From NCBI RefSeq assembly GCF_025024155.1, contig NW_026251747.1:248001-312000 (forward strand): DNA of 64,000 bases, written 5' to 3'. Positions 47,545 through 60,036 of the stretch are shown in pieces. The translations under genes and the position numbers were made by a program. The DNA comes from Gamsiella multidivaricata. Its lineage: Eukaryota; Mortierellomycota; Mortierellomycetes; Mortierellales; Mortierellaceae. Each line of letters starts with the position of its first letter. Positions within the stretch are counted from its first letter, which is position 1. The notes beneath the pieces are model-generated. The model was not told the origin of the DNA. It saw only the letters and a program-made list of their open reading frames with translations, and did not search any database.

Positions 47545-50500
47545 TGTTTGAGGTGGTTTTTTTATATCATTTTGTTTACTTTGAGCCTTTGAGCTTCCAT
47601 CTCGCGTGTTTTTTTTCTCCTTATATGCTCTTTACGATTAGGGGTCTAGAGTGTGGGAGCAACGATGAGTTACACAAAACCAGACACTGTTTGCTGACCC
47701 TTCCCAGATCAGGTCAAAATCTACTGGGAAAACAAATGGTCATCCAGGACCTCGGGCAGCCCCTGGGCGATAAATAATAATAACAATAATAACAATAATA
47801 ATCTCATCGCTGCATCATCGACAACCATACCACTCCGGCGCAAGCCAGCCTCTGACTAACAACCTCGGCTGGCTTTAGGCCGGGTCGACCGCCATCTCGA
47901 AGAGCTCATGCACATCCATGCATAAGCGCGTACCACCTGACTGTTTGGGCAATACAATGTGGCCACGGTAGCTGACCTGATCCAGATCAAGAAAATAAAA
48001 GAACGCCTCCGACGAAAGAGCTGTTAGGACGTGACATTCCTTCCATTCCTCCAAAGCAAAAAGGGAAGGACGTTGCAGAGTGAAAAGGGGACGGAAGAGG
48101 GGGAGGGAGGAACGAGGAAGCACACACGCACCAACTCCTATGCGCCTGTGGTCTGTGGAAGCAACTGGGATGTGGATTGTCCCCCCTCCCCCTGGACTGT
48201 GGAGAATCATCAGGCAGGGCTAAATACATCCGAGGGCATAAACCCGATTACAGCATCCTTAGGAGGATTGTGGGGTTGGCTGGGAAGGCCAGGAACACAA
48301 GCGGAATAGGAGTGAGAGACCTTGGTTCGATTCCTGCGGGCGCATCATTGAAGTAGCAGTATACCAACAGTGTGCAGCCACAGAAACACTGGTCTCAACG
48401 GTATGATTTTTCCAGGGTCCCGCTTCTGTTTGAATGTGGGAGGGAAACACTCAAAAAAATGGGCAAAGTCAAGTCCAAGGAACCTGAACCTGCCTTGTGT
48501 TTTCTGAGCATGTTTTAGTTCTAAAAAAATATAGACTGAGGATCGATCGATGGACGAGGACCAACATCGACCAGCCATGCTCCCGGTCGCTGGTTTCCCG
48601 TGTCCACATTGCTCGCCGCATCTCCATTCGATCCCCGTCTGAGCCAACAACAATCCACAACATAAAAAATAAAAGTGTAGAAGAGGATCTGAGCAATGTC
48701 ATAATAGGCGCCAGCTAAACACGTTATTAGGACTCGTGATGAGGGGTAAAGTTTTTTCTTCAGTGTTCTTCTCCCCTCGTTGTGGAGAGATGATTCATGT
48801 ACGTGTGCGTGTATGCATGGGCAGGTTAATGAGCCCTGTCTCTCATACATGTTTGACAAGCAAATAGGAAAGTGAAGAGGACACTCCACTCCTGCTCTTT
48901 GTGAGAATAAGATCTGTCCTTGGTCTCATAGCGCTTTGGTCGTTTTCCGTTATGCGAACTTACCATCGTCAGGGTGTACAACAACGAAATGTCGTCGGCA
49001 CTGAATTGTTCCTTGCATCGATGTTGTTTGCTGTTGTTATTGTTGTTATCCATGTTGGGGCAAGAATATAGCCCATTACATACTTCTGGACACATCACAT
49101 CCGACGACTATGAAAAAATGGGGGAACTTGATGCGAGCGTCTTTGTTATATACTATGTCTCAGTCCTTTTTTGGAAGACGAAGAAGAACGTATGCGTCTG
49201 CATGATCGTCCGCAAAAGCAGACAGACACATCGGTGATGCGGTGCAATCCATACACCTTACACAAAGAGACTGAATGTCCATCGTCCCGCATTGAAGAGG
49301 CATCCCATACCGCGTCCAGTTTACGTGTGGAATTAGCACATACTCGCATTTACACATATACTTACAGAGAACATGAGGGTGTGCAGTGGAGACGAGAACG
49401 ATCCTGAAGGCAACTAAAAAGAAAAGAAGGAAGTTCCAGTCTGCGCCCGATTGAATGCGAAAATAGCAAGAACGAACACTTTTTTTTTCTCCATAAAAAA
49501 CGGAGTGTAGTGTTCATGAAGATCTATGCACTCTATTCGCGTTTTTATGAGAATTATGAGTAAATGAAAGAAGATCCTCCAGCCGTTGTTCCATTTGAAG
49601 CCATCCTTCAATGAAAGTCTAGGTTTTATTCAATTGGGTTCTGCGATAAAGACTGTATGTAATACGATCTACGGACAATCGATGGGGTGGGATGAGATGA
49701 GGTGTAGACTAGGATTGGGAGCGGGGGAAGGAGGAGGGGGAGGGGAATGGAGCCAAAAAAAAAAAAAAAAAAAAAGGGCGGCATACAGACTGCATGCGTA
49801 ACTTTTTTGTCGTCGTTGCTCTCTCCACAACTCAATCCATCCCCCGCATTCAACCATTGGCCATGGATTCCTCCCCTCCCACACCACCCCACACCACCCC
49901 ACACAGCCATTGATGACCCGCATCGAAAAGGGCCTCAGTTCGTTCATAATCATTCTCCACATCCCTCTCCTTTTTTTGACACCCCACAACAATTAGGCTA
50001 TTGAGGTCTGGCAAGTGTGGGACCAAACTAGATGTAGTCGGTGCTGCTGCCCCCCCCTGAAATGGAGATGGGCCCTGGTTTTGAGAGAAGAGAGAGGGAA
50101 TGGGCGAGAGGAGAGAGGGGAGTGAGCGAAAAATGCAGAGAGAGATGGTGGGGTTACGGGAAGGTACATGTAGCACATCTCTTGCGGTCCTCTTTCCCCG
50201 GACCAGAATAGAACACCGAAGGTTTCTTCGCTCGTAACACAGACTGGGCAATGAGAAGTATATAAACGACGACCCTGTCCATGGGTTTGGCCCGGTTTCC
50301 CTTTTAGCCTCCTTCCGCTTCTAATCCCTCCTATATAGTACCCGCCCCAAGGTTTTTCTTCCTTCCTTTCATTCCTTCCTCTATCCGTCTTTCCTTTTCT
50401 AATACCCTCGGACCCAACTGGACGAACCTCCGTTGTTGTTCTTCTTGCTGCTGTCTCTGTCTTCTGAACTGAATCTGATCGTTCATCATCTTGATTCTCC

Positions 50501-51969
50501 CCTTCATCAGTTTGTCCATCTTACGTTTTTGTCATTCTTGTCCTACAGAGCAGTCAACCTCCTTTTTGCAACAGTTGTTTTGTATTTCTTATTCCACCTC
50601 TGTAACATACACCCGTGTAGTATAAGAAAATCAAAGCCAATAAGAAAAGAAAAGATCTCAAGTATCACACCCACAATAGTTCAGGTACAGTCTCAATCTC
50701 CATCCATCCTCCGACGACCACATGGTGTCATATCGTCCCCCTATTCCTCAACATACATAAACACCCTCTCCCCAGCCATTCACCCACTTGCTCTCCTTCT
50801 CCTCAGCCGATGCAATGTTTATGTAACAGCTCATTTTTGGATGCTTCCATGGGCACGATGTGTATGCTCAACATGATGTGGAGAAAAAAAATTCGGGGGA
50901 CACGTTTCGGACCAAGCGAGAGCATCAGAGGATTGGGGGGGACAGTGGGGAGGAATCGGTGGGGGAAAAGAGTAGAAGTATGGACTATGCAAGTAACATG
51001 CAGTTTTGTTTGTTGTCTTGTTTGTTCCGCTCGCTGGACGCGGTATAACACACTTATGCAAAACTCGTTCATCTGTTCATTCATCCATCCATCCGTGCTG
51101 TTGTGTTCATTCACCTCCCCCACCCCTCCCCTCTTCCCTCCCTCCCTCCCTCTCCCCGTCGGCGTAAACCCGTAAGCCCATTCCTCCCTTTTTTTTTTTT
51201 TTTTTTTCCTCATCTCCCACAAAACACAATGCGATCTCTGCGTGGAAGAGAAAAGAAGAAAAGAAAAGTAGGGGTAAACATTGACAGACAAAGGGAGACA
51301 TACATTGAGTGTCTATTCTATAGTGGTACAGACACAATACAGCTTACACATCCACATCCACATACACTTGCGCACGCAAGCACACATACACACATACACG
51401 GACTGGAAAAGAACGATCAGCATTGTCCTCCCATCAGGAAGATGCTGCCATCTCTCCCTCCCCCTTTTCTGTCTGTGTGTGGAATGGTGTGAAAGCTCAC
51501 AGCGAGGACGAACCACGGACACAGCCCTGCAGCTCTACAGCCCTAGGGGGATTTTTCACACTCCTCTCCACAAGATCGTACCCTCCCTGAAGAAGCTGTG
51601 GAGAGATAGACACTGTAGTCCACCCAATCGGAACCCCTCTTCCATCTTTCCCTAGTATCAAACAAGTGTGCCGTAGCGCCACAGGGTCTACTAGACTATA
51701 TAAATAAGGGTAGACGCCCTTGTTAATCCTGACCGCTGTGATTGGTCTTCCTCGACACTGCTACTTATCGTATCCTAATCCTATATGCTAAAACCATACC
51801 GTTGCTGCTATCATTTCTACTAGTCTACTACTACCCTATACACGTACATAATAAGGATTCATTCCTATCGCTACCTATCACTGCCCTTTGACTCGAACGC
51901 ATTTTCTTCCCGAGCCGAGTTCGCGTTGTTGATTTGACGCGTTCTGCCCCGATATTCTGAAACGACATC
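47545..51969. other. 4.4 kb gene-poor region with microsatellites, upstream of the kinesin gene
   Basis: No confirmed gene. A minus-strand fragment near 47880-48010 (VSYRGHIVLPKQSGGTRLCM, ending in TAA) looks like an isolated last exon. Simple repeats include AAT/AAC units at 47775-47803, CCACACCACC units near 49879-49905, CATC units near 51078-51092 and CACATC/ACAC-rich DNA at 51345-51402. Poly-A/T tracts occur near 49756-49775 and 51190-51208. Confidence 0.45.
51697..51706 (+). promoter_or_regulatory. TATA-like element upstream of the kinesin gene
   Basis: TATATAAATA about 265 bp before the ATG at 51970. Sequence match only. Confidence 0.35.
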
Positions 51970-54900
51970 ATGAACACAGCCGTCAAGTAAGTAAAAGCGG
52001 TTTACTCGACATCGACACATCAATGACTTTACTCCTCGCTCATTTGTTCACTTACCCGTCCGATTACACAACTATTTTATTAATCCATAGAGTTGCGCTT
52101 CGTGTCCGACCACTTACGCTCCAGGAGCAGATCAACAACTGCTCCGAAGCCATCTCCTATGTTCCAAATGAGCCCCAAATCGGTATCGTCGGTTCCGACA
52201 AATCTTTCACGTTCGACTATGTCTTTGATGAGGAGACTGCACAGCATAAGGTCTACGAATCATGTGCCAAAGAGCTCGTCGATCGCTTTATTGAAGGGTA
52301 TGCGTCGCTACCAAACTGTATATGTTGCGTTTCTGTGCAAGTTGGAAACGTCGATATTCTAATGCTTTCTACTCTTTGTGTAACAGATTCAACGCCACAA
52401 TCCTCGCTTATGGGTAAGCATATGGATCGCTTTTTTTTGTATCTCGAGTTGCATGAAATGAATCATTCTCAACTAAACAGTCTGATTCCTTTTATCCTTT
52501 CAGACAAACGGGAAGCGGAAAGACATACAGCATGGGCACAGGATTGCAATATAAAGGAGCTGATCAAGGTACGCCTTCACTACCGACCTGTATCTTCAGG
52601 AGCTCTGGATGATGTCTCTGTTTTCTAGGATCGCTCTAACCAATTCTGTTTTCCAATCGATTCCAGCCATCGTACCACGATCGGCCCAAGCCATCTTCTC
52701 ATCGCTGGACGCCCAGATGGAACAAGACCCACACATGGAGTACCAGGTCTATGTATCCTTCTTAGAGTTGTATAACGAGGAGCTCATTGATCTACTGCAG
52801 ACACAACCGCGCACTCGAAAAGATTCGATTCAAGTCCGCGAAGATGGATTCGGCGGTATCTCATGGCAGGGTGTCAAGGAACAGCAAGTCTCATCAGCAC
52901 AGGAACTTCTGGAGTAAGCCTTGGCGTTTTTGGTCGAGTATAGTGGTATCGTAGATGACGACTGCTCATATTACTAACAGGAGATTCTGTTTTATAGCTG
53001 GCTGCAAAAAGGGTCACTGTGCAGAACGACAGCAGCGACCGACATGAACCAGACGTCTTCTCGATCCCACGCCATTTTCTCCGTCATCTTGAAGCAACAA
53101 CGGTCAGAAGAAATCGAGCCCGCGCCTGAAGCTGAGGAGGAAGGAGAGTCTGGGTCGCCATCTGCTGGTCCAGTGGCAACTACTAAGACTGAAAAGCTCA
53201 AGAAACTCGCTTCCAAGTTCCATTTTGTTGATTTAGCTGGATCCGAAAGAGTAGGCTTCCTCCCTCCCTTCCCATTTCAGTTTGGTGCAAATTTGAACGG
53301 CGCATTGTCGATCGCAAAAAATGCCTAATATTGTTTGATCTAAATCTGTTTGTAGTTGAAACGAACGAGAGCTGTTGGTGACCGTGCTAAAGAGGGCATC
53401 TCGATCAACTCTGGATTGTTGGCTCTCGGAAATGTTATCAGCGCACTCGGTGACGAATCCCGAAAGTCCTCCCACGTCCCATACCGTGACTCAAAGTTGA
53501 CGCGACTTCTTCAGGATTCCCTTGGTGGCAACAGTGCGACCCTGATGTTGGCTTGTGTATCTGCAGCTGATGCCGATATCAACGAGACCGTCAGCACACT
53601 CGTCTATGCAAACAGAGCCAGGAACATTCGCAACAGAGTCGTCATCAACCAGGACTTCAGGGACTCGAATAACGCAGAAATCGCCCAATTGAGGGCAGAG
53701 ATTAACCGACTCAAGATGGAGAACAGTGCCTTCAGAGCCATGGGATCAGGACCCGCTGCAGAGCTGGATCAGCGCCGTGCAGCGGAGGAGATGAGGTCTT
53801 TGCGAGGCGAGGTCACACGGCTCCGCGAGCGTCTGAAGGAGAGCAGCTCGGAGCTTTGCGATGTCCTTGCAGAGCGCGACACTCTCTTGGTTGAGCGCGA
53901 GGTGACAGGAGATGCTAATATCGAAGCGCACCCCATTATGCAGACCTACCACCGCACAGTCATGCAGCTGAAGGATCGCCTGATCGCAGCTGAAGACCAA
54001 GCCCTAGAACTCCAGACTCTGCTTTCTCAGAAGCCCAGCACCGTGTTTGGTCGAAGACAACAAACCCCACCCAATCGTCACAAGGCGCCTTCGCCCTACA
54101 AAGGATCGCCTTACCGGAGGAGAGTCGAGCCACCTACTGACGATGACCATGATGCCGATGGCGAGCACGATGAGGATCAGCGCCGCAAAGACATATCTCC
54201 AGCGCGTGGCCGCCAGTCAAAGCGCAGGAGCAGACAATCGTCCCGAGCTGTCTCCAGGTTCGATTTCGGCGCCAGCGCAGCAAGCCTTGGGGCCGAACCC
54301 GCTAAGCTGCCAACCAGCCCACCTATGCCTCAAGTTGAGCAAATTCTTGCTCCTGGTGGCGCTTCCTCTTGGTTCCAGAATTTGAAGACGGAAGAGAGCC
54401 AGCCCCTCTCTGCTCAGCACTTGGATTACTCTTCCACTGGTTCTTCTTCCTTGCTCCAGCGTGTTCCCATCGACTCGGACTCGTCCGACTTTTCTCGTAG
54501 ACGCCGAGCTGCCCGCCACGGAGCAGGAGGTGCTGCCGAGACCATGGACAAGGCCAAGGAAGACATTCGCCGCGGACTCCTTCTGCTCAAGGCCGAGAAG
54601 AACGGTATGGGCATGGACATGGACCTGCTCAACCTCTTGGACCCTACTGCCTCTTCACAGCTGCGACCCAGCCCAGGGTCAAGCCGTCGTCGCGATTCCA
54701 TGACTTCCTCCATGTCCTCAGGATCCTCCCGTTCCCGATTCCAGATCATGCCAACCTTGGAGGATGTGGCCAACGGCGCTGTCATCTCGCCCATGCGTGC
54801 ATCGTTCCCATTCCCTCTGCCCCCTGGTCAGACTTCTTGGAAAGAAACTTCGAGCCCACAGGACCAGAAGGTGTTCTTCGAGGCGGAGCAAAAGGCTGCC

Positions 54901-57900
54901 GAGACCCTTGCCAATGCAATGAAGGCAATGCACCGCTTCAGCTTCCCCTTGAACGCATCCGACACGCAGCAGATCAGTCAGCAGCAGCAGCAGTCCCGCC
55001 TCGCCGCCGCCATCCAGCAACAGAAGGCAGCCGCCATTGCACTTCCGGACTCCGATACAGGGTCCGTTCTCGAGACCTCCTCTTTGTCGGGCTCGAGCTC
55101 TATTAGGCACTCCATGAAGAGCGCTCCTCACAGCCTCTCTCAGAGCTATACCCATAACAGCTCTCATAACGCTCCTCCAAGCATTCACCAGAGCATTGCC
55201 CCGAGCATCTCCAACGCCAGCGCCAGGTCATCCGAGAAACCAGCAGAGAGACTCAATTACGATGCGATGTTGAATGAGGTCCAGAACGGTCTCGCTGACA
55301 AGGAAGAGCTGGTGATGCAGCTAGAGAGGGTTGAGGCTGACTACCACAACATGAGGAACCAGTATGAAGAAGAGATCCGCATTATGGAGGACAGGATCAG
55401 AGAGGCCGAAATGGATCGTGAACGTGGAAGGGCCAATGAGAACAAGGCAAGTTTGCAAAACTGTCATCCCAATGTCATTTGGTTTATGTGCAGTTTCAGC
55501 AGCTTTACTAACAAGGCATTTCTTTTCTTTTCTTATTTTATTCTACTGCAACAGATCCCTGGCTCTGTCAAGATCAAGTATGAGACCAAGATCAAGCAGC
55601 TCATGGCTGAGCTCTCGGATCTGCAGCACAAGTACGCCGATGTATCCAAGATTGCGAATGAGAAGCGCAACTTGGCTGAGAACCAATTGAGAACTCTGCG
55701 TGTAGCCGTGGAGAACCTCAAAACGGAGAAGCAGCGCATGATCAAACGCATGAAGGAGGATGCGGAGCGCATCAAGGAGATGAATGCCGCCAACGATCGC
55801 GAGATCCAGGCCCTCCGACGCGCAGAGAAAGCGGCTCAGGAAGGACGCAAGAAGGCCGAGAAGGAGATCGAGCTGCAGCTGCAGCAACAGCAGCGCACTG
55901 CGGCGATGCTCCATCGCAACAACAGCACTGGATCCAATACCCAGCAGGCCAGGGTCATTGGATTCCTGAAGAAGCCCCAGACACCCAAGGGTATCACCAA
56001 GTCGGCCAAGAGACCACCTCGCCTTGGACCATCGGAAAGAACCGACGGCAAGGGCTCCTCTATCCCTGCGCCCAAGTCCTCCAGAAGCCAGGCTTCGCTT
56101 CGTGCTCAGGTCACCCAGAAGAAGCAGGTCATCGATCGCGCTATCTATGGTTACATTTCTGGACAGCATGCCATTAACGTTATGGACGACATGTTGAAGA
56201 AGCGTGAGAGATTGAGGAGCGAGAAGCAAGAGCTGGAGCAGGAACGTCAAAGAGTTGTTCAGGCACAGGAGGAGGATGCGATTGCCCACGGCACTATCAT
56301 GCTTGACTTTGCCAGCGAGCCTCAGTACATGGACGACCGTCTCAGCATGATCGATGCTGAGGTTGCCTACATCAATGCCAGAATCCGCGCACTGCAGGCC
56401 GAGGCGGCCGCCCTTGGATTCGTGACAGCGATCGAGAAGGTCCACCACGATGAGGACGGCAAGGATGGATCGGCCACCAACGACGAGGAAGAGCTGATGA
56501 CCAAGTTGATCCGAAAGGGTATGGCCGACGATGCGATGGGTCTTCCTCCAGGCTCCGGCGCCGCCGTTGCCTTCGATTCTTCCATCTCGATCTTGCGCTC
56601 TATGGAGCTGCCCGAGTCGCGAGAGTTCCTTGAGATGCTTTTTGAGGATATCGTGGCAGTTCGCGCACATGAGAATGTGCTATTGGTCCAGGTCGCGAAC
56701 CAAGAAAAGGTCATCGAGGAGCTGAAGCGGGCCCTCCAAGCCATGCGTCAGGCGGCCGTCGGTGCCACCTTCGGTTACGAGAAGCGCTGCGATGTTCTTG
56801 AGCAGAAGCTGCGCCAGCTTGGAGGATCCTCCAGCGATCTGTCTCCCAGACCTCATGCCGATGGCTCCTCTGAAGAGGATGAGAACGACGCTGAGGTCGC
56901 CAGGTTGAGCCGTGCTGCTTTCGGAGGAGATGAGATGCAGTCGGCTATCTTGAACAGGGACGAGTCCAAGGACCAGTCGTGGACTCCTTTGCCCGATAAT
57001 GCTCTCCCTCTATCGGGATCCGCTGCAGAGGCCGTCTTGGACGTCAAGGCAAAGCGCGCCTCTACGATCTTTGACCTGCTTTATGAGGACGCCATCAAGA
57101 CCTCAGACGAAAGCTCACCCAAGGTCGGTGGAACCGGTGGCGAATTCTCTCGCATGCTTATTGCCAACCACGAGCGCCGCGTTTCCTGGGCTGGCATCCC
57201 TGCCGCTGACATGGAAGAGCCTGCTCCTCAAGAACAGGAACAGCGCCCTCAAGGACAGGAGCAGGAGCAGCACCAGCAGCTGCAGCAACAGCAACAGCAG
57301 CGCCATCGCTTGGCTCGTTCCGTCAGCACTAGCTCGATCAGCAACAAGGCGTTGCAGGAGCGCGTAGAGGCTAAGGAGCGAGGCAACACTTCGATGTACG
57401 GACACCGACGCGGAGGAAGCAGCAGCGGTGGTAGTGGAGGCGGCCAGGGATTGGCCATTGCCAACAGTCGCAGCTCCTCGAGCATGCACCGCATCTCATC
57501 CGGAGCTCTTCGTCCGAACGCAGATGCAGTCGCCCTTCGACGCAGCTCAACCCCGGTGCCTGGCCCTGCCGTTGCTCCAAGGTCTGCGGAGGCTGTTGCC
57601 CTTCGACGTAGCTCGACCCCGGCTTCAAGCCCTGCCATCGGTCCAAAGTCTTCAGCTCGACCACGGTACAGCGCGGGCTACAACTCGAACGCAGATGCAC
57701 CCCCACCTTTGCCTGCTCAGCATCACCCTCGACATGGCGGTACTCCCTTGACCATCCAGACCGGATTCTCCAACGGCCATCCTCCTCAACATACCCTTCG
57801 ACACGCCAAGAGCCACCAACAACCTCTAAACAGTCAGCGCCAGATCTACGACAGTCGCCGCGCCAGCACCCCCAGTCCCGCACTGGTTGGCAAGCGTCTG

Positions 57901-58590
57901 CCACGCTCGGACTCTGACAATACCGGCTTTGTGAGCCAGAGTATCAGAAACCAGGGCGGTAATGCCCGACCCCTCAGTCGAGTCGGCATGACAACGACGA
58001 CGCCGACAGCGACCAACATGGCGCACGCGGCAGGATTTCAAGATGGATATGGCCAGCCCCATCACCATCAGGGCCCAATGGAGACCTACCACACGCATCA
58101 CCACAACAACAGCGCGGCGCGTCGCATCAGCGGATCCTGGGACGACAACCAAAATGTGTACGAGCGTTTGGCCTCTGTGCACACCCAGGCGAGCCAGGCT
58201 CGAGTCCTTGCCACGCGAAGCAACAGCTACAGCGCCCAGCCGTCGACTCCTGCAGGCGGGAGCATGATGACGAGCGGCGGAAACTTCCATCAGATCCAAA
58301 ACCATCACCTCTTGCAGCAACAGGGCAAGGGCGGCCCGAGGATGCATCCGCCCTCAGTCGACGGTTTGATTCACCTGGCGAGCGAGCACGGCGACGGTGA
58401 AGGTGAGGGTGAGGGTGAGGGCGGAGACGGCCATGACCCGGCAGAGCGCCACTGGTCATCGAACTCTTCGTCCTCGGTGACCAGTGCCTCGACCACGTCA
58501 ACGGCCGCAACGAACTCTCCGACGATGGAAGAACCCATCCACGAGCCGATCCAATCCCTGCCCAAGGCAGAGGTTGGTCCTGTATTTTAA
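51970..58590 (+). CDS. Kinesin motor protein, kinesin-4 (KIF4/KIF21)-like
   Basis: Plus-end microtubule motor with a very long tail. Exons: 51970-51986, 52091-52297, 52387-52413, 52504-52568, 52667-52913, 52998-53250, 53356-55446, 55555-58590; 1980 residues. The motor domain (about 1-367) has [18 protein letters not shown]-loop [10 protein letters not shown] (84-93), [53 protein letters not shown] and [19 protein letters not shown]. An acidic insert ([12 protein letters not shown]) sits between switch I and switch II. Coiled coils fill about 390-450 and 820-980, separated by Ser/Pro-rich disordered segments. The tail is Gln/Ser/His-rich with an acidic [10 protein letters not shown] run. Motor loops fit kinesin-4. 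The first exon is 17 nt and the third is 27 nt. Intron 7 is GC-AG and translates without stops. Confidence 0.95.
55447..55554 (+). other. GC-AG intron, 108 nt, with no in-frame stop
   Basis: Begins AAG|GCAAGT and ends CTGCAACAG|ATC. Unspliced it would add 36 codons containing [20 protein letters not shown] hydrophobic residues in the middle of a charged coiled coil, which is implausible. The polypyrimidine tract before the AG is strong. I treat it as an intron; retention would leave the frame intact. Confidence 0.85.
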
Positions 58591-58802
58591 GAATAGCCCC
58601 CCCAATACCCCTATCCATCCACTATTATAAATATTTTCTCCACCCTATACCAATAGTAACCAGTAGTCTATACCAGAAAAATGTGAAAATATATTCAAGC
58701 GGGCATCAACTGCCCTGATCCATACATAATCTCTTGACTTTTTATTATTATTATTATTGCAAAAGGGGAATTATTACGTTTAAATATTCATTTGTGTGTG
58801 TT

Positions 58803-58831
58803 AAAAGGGCGACTTCCAGCGCCGCCCTTTT
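58803..58831. terminator. Perfect inverted repeat between convergent genes
   Basis: AAAAGGGCG (58803-58811) and CGCCCTTTT (58823-58831) form a 9-bp perfect stem with an 11-nt loop. It lies between the kinesin stop (58590) and the stop of the membrane-protein gene (58841), both transcribed toward it. It may act at RNA 3' ends; this role is inference. Confidence 0.5.
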
Positions 58832-58840
58832 AGCATGAAT

Positions 58841-60036
58841 TTACCACTATTCCAAAACACGTAAAAAAAAAAAAAGCGAGCAATTAGCACAATACCACCA
58901 GCACCATACCACAGAATCCTTTCCAGCACTTTCTTTTACGTGAACTGAAGTTCTATTTACCTTATCTCCCTGGATATGTCGACGGCGGTATTGCGCATAC
59001 TCGCTGAATCCATAGAACGCGAACAAGAACCCTGCAAGGGTTGCTGCGCTCACTCCCGCCTGCAATCCCGCGATGTTATCAACTGGTTATAGAATAGGGG
59101 AGGAAGGGGAGAGGCAGCGTTAGTGTTAATCCACGTTGCGACAATAATAATAAAGAGAGAAACAAAAAAAGTATGGCAGTCAAGGAGAATGGTGAGTAGT
59201 AGCGGTTCTTACTTTCTTTGTGGCAGCGTTCTGGAGCAGGCACGCCCTGGATATCGTATTGGTTACAAAAGTTTCTGATGCCGACTCCGATGACGATCGC
59301 GGTCGAGAACGCAAAGAACGACATGAGCGGAGAGATCAACAGGGCCTACAAAAAGGCAAAGACAAAAAAAAAAAAAAGATCGTGTGTGCATTAGTGCTTC
59401 TGCTTGAACAACAACCACCGACTCCTTACTGAAGCAGGGGAGGGGGGGGGGGGGGGATTTTTCAAAAACGTACGGCAACCGATGCACGCTTGCCCTTGAA
59501 TCGTTCTGAGCGCTTCCAGGTGACGTAATCCATGGCAAACAATCCTACGCCTCCTGCAGCGATCATGAACCTACGGAGGGGAAATATATGGAGATGATTA
59601 AGGCAAAGCGCGCGGTTAGTCCTGAAGTCAGTCTAGAGTGTCACATAAAGTTTGAAGGGACGATCTTGCAAGTCTGTGTGCTTTCTGTCCAGGTAGAAGC
59701 AGAACTCTTACCCAACAAAGATGGTGAAGACGCAGGCGGACGAGTGAAAAGTAAGGGTCCTCGGGTTCCCGAGGAGCAGGCAGATGCTGGTATCGCCGGG
59801 CATCCTACGGTAGGATGGAAGGAATATGAGCATTAAAAAAGAAAGATGGGACGAGTCAATAGGATAAGTCTAACGCGCAAATGTTCTGTTTAGGAATATA
59901 TACAAAAAGAAAAGGAGGCGTACTTCCAGTAGCTGTTCCTAGACATGGTACCGAGCACAATAAGTCCGAGGATACAGAGAATTGTCGACATGACAAAGTC
60001 TGCCTTAAGGAAACCTGTCCTTGCTGTGAACGACAT
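58841..60036 (-). CDS. Small multi-pass membrane protein, unknown function
   Basis: Six exons: 60036-59924, 59804-59712, 59570-59474, 59345-59213, 59082-58961 and a 6-nt last exon 58846-58841 (Trp-stop); 187 residues, phases consistent. It starts MSFTARTGFLKADFVMSTIL and has four hydrophobic segments: ILCILGLIVLG, SACVFTIFVGFMIAAGGVGL, ISPLMSFFAFSTAIVIGVG and AATLAGFLFAFYGFSEY. A basic loop YVTWKRSERFKGKR lies between segments 2 and 3, and a Cys-containing loop (FCNQYDIQGVPAPERCHKE) lies between 3 and 4. The topology recalls tetraspan/MARVEL-type proteins, but no signature is clear. If the last intron is retained, the protein ends at 58847 with about 37 extra residues. The five main exons are well supported, the final one less so. 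Confidence 0.75.

Noticed and set aside
48324..48334. Functional tRNA gene at the GGTTCGATTCC B-box
   Set aside because: T-stem has two mismatches and no complementary 5' acceptor strand exists upstream; kept only as a possible relic.
51345..51402. CRISPR- or array-like short repeats
   Set aside because: Simple CACATC/ACAC microsatellite without spacers; the organism is eukaryotic.
55543..56670. 375-codon minus-strand frame opposite the kinesin coiled coil
   Set aside because: Leucine-rich antisense shadow of a Glu/Lys/Gln-rich coiled coil.
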